In this document: positions 14,537-22,465 of the stretch, in pieces | Layout: each line of letters starts with the position of its first letter | How positions within the stretch are numbered: position 1 is the stretch's first letter | Origin: Oscillospiraceae bacterium | Lineage (GTDB): Bacteria; Bacillota; Clostridia; Oscillospirales; UBA644 | Direction: 5' to 3' | Length of the DNA: 22,465 bases | Assembly: GCA_015067385.1 (NCBI GenBank) | Contig: SVMP01000014.1 | Coordinates: 1-22,465, forward strand | The notes under the pieces: model-generated | What the model saw: only the letters and a program-made list of their open reading frames with translations | Database searches by the model: none | Told to the model about the DNA's origin: nothing | Translations under genes and position numbers: made by a program

Positions 14537-16834
14537 ATGACCGCAGCTGAATACCTTTCAAAAATTCCCGATCATATAGCCGAGGCAATGCGTGCTCGAG
14601 ACGTTGATGTTGAAGGAATAATTTCATATCAGTATTCCGATATGGATAAAGAGGGTAATTTTGTCGATTGCTGGGTATTTTTCGATAAAGAGCTCCTTTA
14701 TATTTTAACAGGCTACGATAAAGTTGAAAAGACCCGCGGCAATAAAAAGCTTAAAGCGTCATTCGAATTTCTTTCGATCGACAGAATAGACCATTCCACT
14801 CTTAAATCTGTCGAGGTCGAGCGTTTCGTTTCGACAGCGCGTTTGGTAGCTCACAAAAAGGACGAAAACGAACCCTCCGAGGAGCTTTTGAAGTTCTCTC
14901 TCGGTATCGCAAATAAAATGGTTCCGTTTGTCCGTCATTTCAATGATTTTAAAGAAGGCAAGGCCGTTGAATACAGCGATAAGGACGAGGATGAGATCTT
15001 CTGCCCGAAATGCGGCTCAAGATATCCCGACCCAAGCAGAAAGATCTGCCCGAAATGTATGGATAAAGCGTCTGTGTTCAAACGTCTCCTCGGCTTCTTT
15101 AAATTTTACAAAAACAAGCTTATCGCATACTTTGCAATGCTCATTATCAGCACGGCGTTTACCGTCGTCTCTCCGTATCTCGGAACAAAACTTCTTTACG
15201 ATAATGTTCTCACTCCCGGCATAGATGCCAACCTTTTCGGCGAAGTCGGTCTCGTTATCGGTGTTATAATTTTAGCAAGAATTCTTTCGTTGCTCATTAA
15301 CATCGGTCAGTCTTATATCGTCGGCGGAATCATTCCCTGGGTCGTTTACGACTTAAAAGTAAGGATCTTTACAGCCATGCAGAAGCTTTCCGTCGGCTTT
15401 TACACCTCAAAGCAGACAGGCTCGCTTATGACCCGTGTAAACCGCGACTCAAACAATATCTATTGGTTCTTTGTTGACGGTGCACCGAGCGTTGTCGTCA
15501 ATGTCCTTATGTTTATCGGGATCCTCGCCATCATGCTCTATATGAACTGGCAGCTTTCGATCATCGTCGTCATAACGATCCCCGTTCTCCTTTTCCTCTA
15601 TAAGATCATTCAGAAATCTTTCCGTAAGCTTCATCATGCACGCTGGATCAACGAAGCAAATATGTCGTCCTATATAAGCGACTCAATGTCAGGTCAGCGT
15701 ATCATTAAGGCGTTCGCAAAAGAAAAAGAAGAAAGCTCCCGCTTCGCAGGCTATTCCGGAAGAAGCGCCGCAGCCGATAAACGCGTTTCAAACGCCGAAT
15801 CAACCGTCTTTCCTCTTCTCGGTCTTATTATGATGATAACGAATCTTGTCGTCCTTTTCGTCGGCGGCTCAATGATCGTTACTCACTCATACGGCATGAC
15901 GCTTGGCAAGCTTATGACCTTTACGGCTTACATGAACATGCTCTACCAGCCCCTCGATTTTCTTGCATGGGTATCAAACTGGTGGGCAAGATGCGTAGAC
16001 TCCGCGCAGAGAATTTTTGAGGTCATGGATGCGACTTCCGATGTTCAGGAATCGGAAAATCCCGTTCATATGCCCGAAATGAAGGGCGATATCGAAATGA
16101 AAAACGTCCGTTTCGAATATGAACCCGGCAGACCTATCATCAAAAATCTCAGCCTTTCCGTTAAAGCAGGTCATATGGTCGGAATTGTCGGCAAAACAGG
16201 CGCCGGTAAAAGTACGATCGTTAACCTTATGGCTCGTCTTTATGACGTTGCGGACGGTTCGATTACGATCGACGGTGTAAATGTAAAAGACATTGCATCC
16301 GTTGATATGCGTAAAAATATAGGTATAGTATCTCAGGAAATTTATCTCTTTATCGGAACGATTGCCGATAATATCCGCTATGCAAACCCCGGCGCTTCAA
16401 TGGATGAGGTCATCAGCGCCGCAAAAACAGCTTCTGCTCACGACTTTATCATGCGTCTTCCCGACGGCTATGAAACTCGTATCGGCGCAGGCGGTCAGGA
16501 TCTTTCGGGCGGCGAAAAACAGCGTCTTTCCATCGCAAGAACGATCATTCAAAACCCCAAGATCCTTATTCTCGACGAAGCAACCGCCGCTATGGATACA
16601 GAGACCGAACGCAATATCCAGCAGGCTCTCTTCAATCTCCAGAAGGGCAGAACGACCGTTGCGATCGCTCACCGTCTTTCAACTCTCCGTGATGCCGATG
16701 TCCTTGCCGTTATCGATAACGGCGATATGGTCGAATACGGAACTCACGATGAACTCATTAAAAAGCAGGGCGAATACTATAAGCTCTATATGCTTCAGTT
16801 CGATGCCGTTAAACATATCGGTATAGCTGAGTAA
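14537..16834 (+). CDS. ABC exporter (fused TMD-NBD) with N-terminal regulatory domain and zinc ribbon
   Basis: A 765-residue half-exporter. Residues 1-150 are soluble and beta-rich (VEGIISYQYSDMD, ELLYILTGYDKV), resembling a PH-like fold; a four-cysteine zinc ribbon follows (C156, C159, C171, C174). Residues about 185-485 hold the six-helix type I exporter domain. The ATPase domain is complete: Walker A GKTGAGKST 552-560, Q600, signature LSGGE 656-660, Walker B with catalytic E681, and H712. Substrate unknown. It is the first gene of a three-gene operon with a DUF1854 protein and a second exporter of the same build, with which it probably forms a heterodimer. Related DUF1854-linked exporters in proteobacteria are associated with cyanophycin genes, which are not seen here. 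The start is supported by AAGGATGGTG 5 nt before ATG. Confidence 0.92.
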   Translation: MTAAEYLSKIPDHIAEAMRARDVDVEGIISYQYSDMDKEGNFVDCWVFFDKELLYILTGYDKVEKTRGNKKLKASFEFLSIDRIDHSTLKSVEVERFVSTARLVAHKKDENEPSEELLKFSLGIANKMVPFVRHFNDFKEGKAVEYSDKDEDEIFCPKCGSRYPDPSRKICPKCMDKASVFKRLLGFFKFYKNKLIAYFAMLIISTAFTVVSPYLGTKLLYDNVLTPGIDANLFGEVGLVIGVIILARILSLLINIGQSYIVGGIIPWVVYDLKVRIFTAMQKLSVGFYTSKQTGSLMTRVNRDSNNIYWFFVDGAPSVVVNVLMFIGILAIMLYMNWQLSIIVVITIPVLLFLYKIIQKSFRKLHHARWINEANMSSYISDSMSGQRIIKAFAKEKEESSRFAGYSGRSAAADKRVSNAESTVFPLLGLIMMITNLVVLFVGGSMIVTHSYGMTLGKLMTFTAYMNMLYQPLDFLAWVSNWWARCVDSAQRIFEVMDATSDVQESENPVHMPEMKGDIEMKNVRFEYEPGRPIIKNLSLSVKAGHMVGIVGKTGAGKSTIVNLMARLYDVADGSITIDGVNVKDIASVDMRKNIGIVSQEIYLFIGTIADNIRYANPGASMDEVISAAKTASAHDFIMRLPDGYETRIGAGGQDLSGGEKQRLSIARTIIQNPKILILDEATAAMDTETERNIQQALFNLQKGRTTVAIAHRLSTLRDADVLAVIDNGDMVEYGTHDELIKKQGEYYKLYMLQFDAVKHIGIAE

Positions 16835-16868
16835 TGCTTTTCACCTTTACAGAAAGGAAATTAATTTT

Positions 16869-17393
16869 ATGGCAGAAAAAAATATAACAGAGCTTGCCGA
16901 GATCGTTATCATCGATCCTTCTTCGGCTGTGTTTGCTCCCGAAAAAGGCGGTTATATTTCTTTATCGTATAAAGGAACCGAATATAAAAAGGTCAAGCTC
17001 AACAGAGCGCTTCCTTACCGTTGTCCCAACGAATATATCTGCGTTTCCGATAAAGACGGCAAAGAGATCGGTATCATCAAAACGATCGATGATTTTTCCG
17101 ACGAACAGAAAGCCGTTATCGAAGGCGAACTCGATAAGCTTTATTACAGCCCTGCAATAACCCGTATCATTTCCGCAAAGGACAGAATGGGTTATATGTA
17201 CTTCGAGGTTGAAACGACCGTCGGCAAGCGTGACTTTGCAGTCCGCGATGCTTCAAGAAACATCAAGTTTATCGACCCCGACCGTAAAGCGTCCGTTCAG
17301 ATCAGAGACGTTGACGGCAACCGCTATATCGTCGAAGATTTTATGGCTCTCGATTCATCAAGCGCAAAAAAGATCGAACCTTTTCTTGTCTGA
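16869..17393 (+). CDS. DUF1854 family protein
   Basis: A 174-residue soluble protein matching the DUF1854 family by its order of motifs: GGYISLSYKGTEYKKVKLNRALPYRCPNEYICVSDKDGKEIGII, then YYSPAITRI, YMYFEVETTVGKRDFAVRD, NIKFIDPDRKASVQIRDVDGNRY. No signal peptide or membrane segment, no obvious catalytic triad; biochemical role unknown. Its placement between two matching ABC half-exporters, 34 bp after the first and 47 bp before the second, indicates a dedicated partner, perhaps a regulator or substrate-handling subunit. In proteobacteria this family travels with an ABC transporter and cyanophycin synthesis genes, so a role with a peptide-like polymer or its precursor is one possibility, but nothing in this window tests it. 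An AAAGGAAA ribosome site lies upstream. Confidence 0.85.
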   Translation: MAEKNITELAEIVIIDPSSAVFAPEKGGYISLSYKGTEYKKVKLNRALPYRCPNEYICVSDKDGKEIGIIKTIDDFSDEQKAVIEGELDKLYYSPAITRIISAKDRMGYMYFEVETTVGKRDFAVRDASRNIKFIDPDRKASVQIRDVDGNRYIVEDFMALDSSSAKKIEPFLV

Positions 17394-17425
17394 TATAAAA
17401 AATAATCAAATCGTTATAAAATCCG

Positions 17426-17432
17426 AAAGGAG
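17426..17432 (+). promoter_or_regulatory. Shine-Dalgarno site fixing the TTG start of the second ABC gene
   Basis: AAAGGAG, 8 nt before TTG 17441. The in-frame GTG at 17432 overlaps this site and so cannot be its start. Confidence 0.8.
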
Positions 17433-17440
17433 TGACCGTT

Positions 17441-19675
17441 TTGACCGCAAGCACCGCAACGTCGGAAAATCTTTACAGCGTTGAGTACGATATCGATTCG
17501 TCGGATCTGCTTTGTGCAGGTAAGATCGTTTTAACAAAAGATATGCAGCTCATTCTTTTTGCTGACGGCAAAACAGAATCCAGAGAAGAATACCGCTGCG
17601 ATTTTAATGAGGTCAAAGAGCTTCAGATAAACTCTCATATCGGCTGCGCAAGCCTTGAAGCCGAACTTAAAAACGGCGATAGAGTCCGTATCTGCCGCTT
17701 CACTCAAAGCTGCCTCAATCAGATCTCTGAATTTATCAAAGCGGCTAACTACTATATCGAAACAGGCGAATATACCGAGATAAATATCGAACGTACAGTC
17801 TGCCCCAAATGCGGTAAACATTTTATCGTTAATACGCAGATCTGTCCGAACTGTTCAAACAAAGCGTCTATTGTCGGTAAATTCCTTGCCCTCGGTAAAA
17901 AATATATGCCTGCATTTGCATTGTCGGGCGTCCTCGTCCTGTTTTGCAATGTTATAAATCTTATAATCCCTCTCGTTAACAGGATCCTCGTTGACGATTA
18001 TCTTTTCCCCGCATCCGAAGGCCTCGAACCATGGGGAGATAAAAATCCCGTCCTCATGATCCTTATTCTGATCCTCATCATGCTCGCGTGCTACGTTCTT
18101 ATCCGTGTTATCAACATCGCAGCCGCGCGTATGCGAAACGCCACATCCGCAAAATTCATAAACAGCGTCCGTATCAAGCTCTACGATAAAATACAGGTCC
18201 TTTCAATGTCCTCTATTTCTCGCAGAACAACAGGCGACCTTATCAAGCGTGTTACCGAGGATACGTCCGTTATCACCGAATTTATCAAATCCGAAACAGT
18301 CTGGATGATCGAGATCGGCGTTATCTTTATCGGCGTTTCAGGCTATTTTATCGCAACCCGTCCGCTTCTTGCGCTTTTCGTATTCCTTCCCGTTCCGCTT
18401 GTTCTTTTTGCCGCAAGCCGTTTCTGGGGCTTTATTAACAGAAGATACGAAAAACAATGGCGTCTTTCTTCAACAGCGAACGGTATTCTTCACGATATTA
18501 TCCGAGGTATCCGTGTCGTTAAAGTCTTCGGTACAGAGAAAAGCGAGATCGAAAAATTCTCAAATGCCAACAGAAAGCTTGCTGAAACTTCTCAGCAGAA
18601 TGAACAGCTCTGGGCTCTTTTATTCCCGCTTCTCGGCTTCCTTGTAGGTATCGGCGAATTTCTTGTTCTTTACTTCGGAGCACAGTCCGTTCTTTACGGC
18701 ATAGACCCCGAACTCGGCTATTCAATTATCGGCGAACCTCTCACTTTAGGCGAACTTACCCAGATAATGAGCTATATCGGCTATATCTACGGTCCGCTCC
18801 GTTGGATGACCTCTCTTCCCCGTTCTATCGCAAACGCCGTAACAAGTATGGCTAAGCTTAACGAGATCATCGATGAAGAACCCGATATCCGAGATAAAGC
18901 CGATGCAATAACTCCCGAGATCGAAGGCAATATTTCTTTTGTCAATGCAACGTTTGGCTATAAAAGCTATGAACCCGTCCTTAAAAATATAACTCTTGAT
19001 ATCAAAAAAGGCGAAATGGTCGGTATCGTCGGTCATTCCGGCGTCGGTAAATCAACTATGATCAACCTCATCATGCGTCTTTACGATCTCAACAGCGGTA
19101 AGCTTCTTATCGATGGCGTTGATATAAAGGACATCTCCAAGGAGACTCTATGTAAAAGCATCGGTACCGTTTTCCAGGAAACTTTCCTTTTTGCAGGCTC
19201 GATCTACGATAATATTGTCTATGCAAAACCCGAGGCTACTCCCGAAGAGGTCTTTGCTGCGGCTAAAATAGCTAATGCTCATGAGTTTATCATCAAGCTT
19301 CCCGATGCGTATAACACAGTCGTCGGCGAAAACGGCTATTCTCTTTCCGGCGGCGAACGTCAGCGTGTAGCCATCGCAAGAGCAATCCTTCGTGACCCGA
19401 AGATCCTCATTCTTGACGAGGCAACGGCATCTCTCGATACCGAAACCGAAAGCAAGATCCAGGAAGCACTTCAGCGTCTTATCAAAGGCAGAACAACTAT
19501 CGCTATCGCACACCGCCTTTCTACTCTCCGTCATGCCGACCGCCTTATCGTTCTCGAAAAAGGCAAGCTCGCAGAGCAGGGCAGCCACGAAGAACTCCTT
19601 AAAAATAAAGGCATCTACTATAATCTCGTTATGGCTCAGCGCCAGACTACGAAAATGGCGGATGTTAAAAAATAA
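17441..19675 (+). CDS. Second ABC exporter (fused TMD-NBD) with N-terminal domain and zinc ribbon
   Basis: A 744-residue half-exporter built like its upstream partner but with low overall sequence similarity in the N-terminal part. Residues 1-115 are a soluble beta-rich domain (AGKIVLTKDMQLILFADGKTE, EAELKNGDRVRICRF) resembling a PH fold; the zinc ribbon has C121, C124, C135, C138. Transmembrane helices span about 155-460, with a loop insertion near 188-202. The ATPase domain has Walker A GHSGVGKST 531-539, Q579, signature LSGGE 635-639, catalytic E660 and H691. Both nucleotide sites of a presumed heterodimer would therefore be canonical, unlike most heterodimeric exporters, which have one degenerate site. 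The gene starts at TTG; MTAS recalls the MTAA start of the first exporter. It ends just before a strong terminator. Confidence 0.92.
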   Translation: MTASTATSENLYSVEYDIDSSDLLCAGKIVLTKDMQLILFADGKTESREEYRCDFNEVKELQINSHIGCASLEAELKNGDRVRICRFTQSCLNQISEFIKAANYYIETGEYTEINIERTVCPKCGKHFIVNTQICPNCSNKASIVGKFLALGKKYMPAFALSGVLVLFCNVINLIIPLVNRILVDDYLFPASEGLEPWGDKNPVLMILILILIMLACYVLIRVINIAAARMRNATSAKFINSVRIKLYDKIQVLSMSSISRRTTGDLIKRVTEDTSVITEFIKSETVWMIEIGVIFIGVSGYFIATRPLLALFVFLPVPLVLFAASRFWGFINRRYEKQWRLSSTANGILHDIIRGIRVVKVFGTEKSEIEKFSNANRKLAETSQQNEQLWALLFPLLGFLVGIGEFLVLYFGAQSVLYGIDPELGYSIIGEPLTLGELTQIMSYIGYIYGPLRWMTSLPRSIANAVTSMAKLNEIIDEEPDIRDKADAITPEIEGNISFVNATFGYKSYEPVLKNITLDIKKGEMVGIVGHSGVGKSTMINLIMRLYDLNSGKLLIDGVDIKDISKETLCKSIGTVFQETFLFAGSIYDNIVYAKPEATPEEVFAAAKIANAHEFIIKLPDAYNTVVGENGYSLSGGERQRVAIARAILRDPKILILDEATASLDTETESKIQEALQRLIKGRTTIAIAHRLSTLRHADRLIVLEKGKLAEQGSHEELLKNKGIYYNLVMAQRQTTKMADVKK

Positions 19676-19683
19676 ATATTGTT

Positions 19684-19720
19684 CAACTCTCTTATTTTAC
19701 CGTAAGAGAGTTGTTTTTTT
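19684..19720 (+). terminator. Intrinsic terminator of the ABC operon
   Basis: An 11-bp perfect stem (CAACTCTCTTA / TAAGAGAGTTG, 19684-19713) with an 8-nt loop, then seven T. Confidence 0.92.
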
Positions 19721-19753
19721 GAAAAAAATTCTCATACGTAAAACGATTACATC

Positions 19754-19782
19754 TTGACATTAAAACTATATTGTGTTATTAT
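19754..19782 (+). promoter_or_regulatory. Promoter of the DegV gene
   Basis: Consensus TTGACA (19754-19759), 17-bp spacer, TATTAT (19777-19782). The leader is about 60 nt before the ATG at 19851. Confidence 0.85.
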
Positions 19783-19850
19783 ATATACAATGAGAAGTTT
19801 TCCCGAACTATATTCTTCAATATAAATAATCTACTCAAAGGAGCTTAACC

Positions 19851-20741
19851 ATGATAGACAACACCTATGTTCTCTGCTGCGATACGCCTGCCGACCTTAC
19901 AGCAGACTATTATGCCGCACGCAATATTCACTATCTGCCGTACCGTTACAATCTCGATGAAAACATTTACACCGATGACCTTGTTTCCATGCCCCCCGAA
20001 AAGTTTTTCAAGATCATGGAAGACGGAGCCATGACGAAAACAACTCAGCCCAACTCCGATGAATTTGTCGAATTCCTTTCTCCGTTCCTCGAAAAAGGGC
20101 TAGACGTAGTTCACGTTTGCCTTTCCTCCGGTATAACAGGTGTTCTTCTTTCCGCAAATATTGCAAAAGAGATCCTTGAAGAAAAATATCCCGAACGTAA
20201 AATTTACATTATCGACTCTCTTGCCGCTTCCAGAGGCCTCGGCTTGTTTGTTGACAAGCTCGCAGATCTTCGTGATGAAGGCTATTCCGCAAAACAGCTC
20301 TTCGACTGGGCAGAGGAAAACAAACTCAATCTTCATCATTGGTTCTACACCACCGACCTTACTTATTTCGTTCGCGGCGGCAGAGTTTCCAAGGCTTCCG
20401 GTTGGTTTGGTTCTATTCTTAACATCTGTCCTCTTCTTCATGTTGACAGCACCGGACATCTCGTTCCCGTTAAAAAATGCAGAGGCAAAAGCGCTGTCAT
20501 GAAAGCAATGCTCGACTGTATGTACGAAAACGCTTTCGACGGCATTGAGTACGCAGAAAAATGCTTCATCAGCCACTCCGCAAGAGAAGATGAGGCAAAA
20601 CAGATCGCCGAACATATCGAAACAAACTTCCCGCATCTTGACGGAAAAGTTCAGATCGAATCCATCGGCCCCATTATCGGCGCCCACACGGGTCCCGGTA
20701 CCGTAGCGCTCTTCTTCTGGGGAAAAAAGAGAACAGATTGA
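19851..20741 (+). CDS. DegV family fatty-acid-binding protein
   Basis: A 296-residue DegV protein. Members bind a fatty acid; in Firmicutes the characterised FakB proteins present it to the kinase FakA for phosphorylation. Family motifs are complete: the opening VLCCDTPADLT, TTQPN at 64-68, LSSGITG at 91-97, YIIDSLAASRGLG, RGGRVSKA at 175-182, and the C-terminal IGPIIGAHTGPGTVALFFWG. The first motif has CDTPAD where most members have CDSTAD or DSTAD, a small variation. No FakA gene is nearby. AAAGGAG precedes the ATG at a good distance. Monocistronic: it has its own promoter and the next gene has another. Confidence 0.93.
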   Translation: MIDNTYVLCCDTPADLTADYYAARNIHYLPYRYNLDENIYTDDLVSMPPEKFFKIMEDGAMTKTTQPNSDEFVEFLSPFLEKGLDVVHVCLSSGITGVLLSANIAKEILEEKYPERKIYIIDSLAASRGLGLFVDKLADLRDEGYSAKQLFDWAEENKLNLHHWFYTTDLTYFVRGGRVSKASGWFGSILNICPLLHVDSTGHLVPVKKCRGKSAVMKAMLDCMYENAFDGIEYAEKCFISHSAREDEAKQIAEHIETNFPHLDGKVQIESIGPIIGAHTGPGTVALFFWGKKRTD

Positions 20742-20751
20742 TAAAAAATAC

Positions 20752-20780
20752 TTGACAATTTTTCTCTTTCGGTGTATACT
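20752..20780 (+). promoter_or_regulatory. Promoter of the isomerase-oxidoreductase operon
   Basis: Consensus TTGACA (20752-20757), 17-bp spacer, TATACT (20775-20780); starts 11 bp after the DegV stop. No terminator hairpin is evident between the two genes, so some readthrough from DegV is likely. Confidence 0.85.
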
Positions 20781-20831
20781 TATTATACCTATTAAACAAG
20801 TATTTTCAACAACAGTTCAGGAGTGATTTAT

Positions 20832-21623
20832 ATGATGAAAATCGGCGTTATGCCTTCCTCTTTCAGAGTTCCCTTCAAAGAAGCGGTCATTAAGGCACGT
20901 GACATGGGAGCTAAAGGTCTTCAGCCGTACGTTACAAGCGGAGAACTTGCACCCGAAAATCTTACTAAAGACGACCGTAAGGCGATCTTGAAATATGTAA
21001 CCGATAACGGTCTCGTTTTTTCTGCTCTCTGTGCGGATTTCGGTCTTAATTTCAAAGCATACGGCGAAAACGAAGAGGGGATCAAGAGAACAATGGCAAT
21101 GATGGATCTTGCCGTTGACCTTGGTACAAACGTTATTACCACTCATATCGGACATGTTCCTGAAGACGAAAACAGCGTTGAATACATAAATGTTTGCAAA
21201 ACCATCGAAACTCTCGGTAAATACGGCGACTCGATCGGTGTTTGCTTTGCGACGGAAACAGGTCCCGAAAAGGCTGTAAAGCTCCGCGGTATCCTCGAAA
21301 AAGTTGATACAAAGTCTGCAAAAGTCAACCTTGACCCTGCAAATTTTGTTATGCTTTGCGGTCAGGATCCCGTTGAAGCTGTTCATGTCCTCAAGGATTA
21401 TATCGTTCATACTCATGCTAAGGACGGTATCAAGCTCGAAGAAGGTTATAAGGAACTTCCTCTCGGAACAGGCGGCGTTCCGTATATCGATTATCTCGCA
21501 GCTCTCAGAGACGAAGGCTATGACGGATTCCTCACTATCGAACGTGAATGCGGCGAAACTCCCGAAAAGGATATTCAGATAGCTTACGACTTCCTTTCCG
21601 ACGCACTTAAAAAACTGTATTAA
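20832..21623 (+). CDS. Sugar phosphate isomerase/epimerase (xylose isomerase-like TIM barrel)
   Basis: A 263-residue protein of the AP-endonuclease-2/xylose-isomerase-like TIM-barrel family. It acts on an unidentified sugar or polyol. Expected metal-binding positions appear as E in CFATETGPE, D in KVNLDPANF, H in IVHTHAKDG, and E in FLTIERECG; the LGTGGVPYIDYLAALRDEGYDG segment is the classical closing signature. The ATG at 20832 is chosen because AGGAG lies 8 nt upstream; the in-frame GTG at 20823 overlaps that site. The following gene is a Gfo/Idh/MocA oxidoreductase 31 bp downstream, a pairing frequent in sugar and inositol-type catabolic operons. Confidence 0.9.
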   Translation: MMKIGVMPSSFRVPFKEAVIKARDMGAKGLQPYVTSGELAPENLTKDDRKAILKYVTDNGLVFSALCADFGLNFKAYGENEEGIKRTMAMMDLAVDLGTNVITTHIGHVPEDENSVEYINVCKTIETLGKYGDSIGVCFATETGPEKAVKLRGILEKVDTKSAKVNLDPANFVMLCGQDPVEAVHVLKDYIVHTHAKDGIKLEEGYKELPLGTGGVPYIDYLAALRDEGYDGFLTIERECGETPEKDIQIAYDFLSDALKKLY

Positions 21624-21654
21624 AATTTTTCAGATATAAGAAAGGGAAAAAATT

Positions 21655-22465
21655 ATGTCTATTAAACTTGGTTTTATCGGAACCGGTAGTATCGCACATG
21701 CTCACGGTGACGCATACCGCAAAATGGGCGACCGTATCGAATACGTTGCTTGCTGCGACCTTAACGAAGAACGTGCTAAGAATTTCGCAGAAAAATACGG
21801 ATTCAAAAAATATTATACCGACTACAAGCAGATGCTTGCCGAAAATCAGTTCGATGCTGTTGAGGTTTGTACATGGAACAGCGCTCACGCTGAATGTACC
21901 ATCGCAGCTCTCAATGCAGGCGCAAACGTAAAATGCGAAAAACCCATGGCTATGAATACCGAAGAAGCTATCGCAATGAAAGAAGCTGCTGAAAAGAACG
22001 GCAAGCTTCTCATGATCGGTTTCGTTCGCCGTCACGGTAACGACGCTAATGCCGCTATCGACTTTATCCAAAAAGACTTCCTCGGCGACGTTTACTTTAT
22101 CAAAGCTTCTTACCTCCGTCGTGCAGGCTTCCCCGGTGGCTGGTTCGGTGATAAATCCCGTTCCGGCGGCGGTCCGCTTATCGACCTCGGCGTTCACGTT
22201 ATCGACCTTTCCAGATATGTTGTCGGTAATCCCAAGCCTGTAACCGTTTTCGGTGCTACATTCAATAAGATCGGCTCCAGAAATCACCTCAAGACCGGCC
22301 CCAAGGACTGGGCTTCTTCTACCGAAGCTGAAGATCCCATCTTCACCGTTGAAGATCTTGCAACCGCTATGATCCGTTTTGATAACGGCGTCGTTCTTTA
22401 CGTTGAAGCAAGCTTTAACCTTAATATGTCCAATAATACTCCCGGCGGCCTCGTATTCTACGGCA
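21655..22465 (+). CDS. Gfo/Idh/MocA family oxidoreductase (3' end outside window)
   Basis: The first 270 residues of an NAD(P)-dependent sugar or polyol dehydrogenase; no stop occurs before the window ends. The Rossmann opening IKLGFIGTGSIAHAH is at 3-17, the catalytic EKP motif at 95-97 (K96), and the conserved SGGGPLIDLGVHVIDLSRY near 170-188 carries the aspartate and histidine (D177, H181) of the active site. Family members usually have 340-400 residues, so about 80-130 are missing. The substrate is not predictable. AAAGGG lies 8-9 nt upstream of the ATG. Together with the preceding isomerase it suggests a two-step oxidation/isomerisation route. Confidence 0.93.
   Translation, partial: MSIKLGFIGTGSIAHAHGDAYRKMGDRIEYVACCDLNEERAKNFAEKYGFKKYYTDYKQMLAENQFDAVEVCTWNSAHAECTIAALNAGANVKCEKPMAMNTEEAIAMKEAAEKNGKLLMIGFVRRHGNDANAAIDFIQKDFLGDVYFIKASYLRRAGFPGGWFGDKSRSGGGPLIDLGVHVIDLSRYVVGNPKPVTVFGATFNKIGSRNHLKTGPKDWASSTEAEDPIFTVEDLATAMIRFDNGVVLYVEASFNLNMSNNTPGGLVFYG

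Noticed and set aside
21607..22287. A 226-codon open frame on the minus strand at the right end
   Set aside because: It is antisense to the Gfo/Idh/MocA gene, whose Rossmann and EKP motifs are clear on the plus strand.

Overview
The window looks like a chromosomal segment of a low-to-moderate GC anaerobic Firmicute, most likely a gut-type clostridium. The grounds are strong AGGAGG-type ribosome sites, textbook TTGACA-17-TATAAT promoters, acetate kinase, a DegV protein, a DUF6273 protein and a clostridial-type phage head module. This is an inference from gene content; no rRNA or tRNA is present to fix the taxon.

Layout. (1) 40-1069, plus strand: a Nudix hydrolase and a small P-loop kinase, overlapping by 8 bp, converge on a bidirectional terminator at 1072-1101. 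(2) 1106-2977, minus: acetate kinase followed by an HD-domain protein, one operon with a clear promoter. (3) 3078-3908, minus: a membrane-anchored DUF6273 protein with its own promoter. (4) 3987-11706, minus: a tightly packed ten-gene phage virion cassette in the usual order (terminase small, terminase large, portal, Gp20-type scaffold, P22-type coat, head-tail connector, neck/head closure, tail terminator, tail tube, tail hub) plus one tiny ORF. It has no tape measure, integrase, replication, lysis or tail-fibre gene, and ordinary host-type genes lie directly on both sides. (5) 11843-14156, minus: a cytoplasmic GH18 glycosidase downstream of a UroD/MtaA-like protein, separated by a hairpin. 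(6) 14157-14536: a divergent intergenic region with several inverted repeats. (7) 14537-19675, plus: ABC exporter, DUF1854 protein, second ABC exporter. Both exporters carry an unusual cytoplasmic N-terminal domain ending in a four-cysteine zinc ribbon. (8) 19851-22465, plus: DegV protein, then a TIM-barrel sugar isomerase/epimerase and a Gfo/Idh/MocA oxidoreductase cut by the window end.

How they work together. The ABC-DUF1854-ABC block is the best candidate for a poorly described system: two half-transporters with matching soluble N-terminal modules and two fully canonical ATPase sites, with a dedicated small partner between them. The phage block could be a decayed prophage, a satellite, or a domesticated particle; every retained frame is open except that the small terminase lacks its usual N-terminal DNA-binding part. 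The last two genes form a typical sugar/polyol redox-isomerisation pair.
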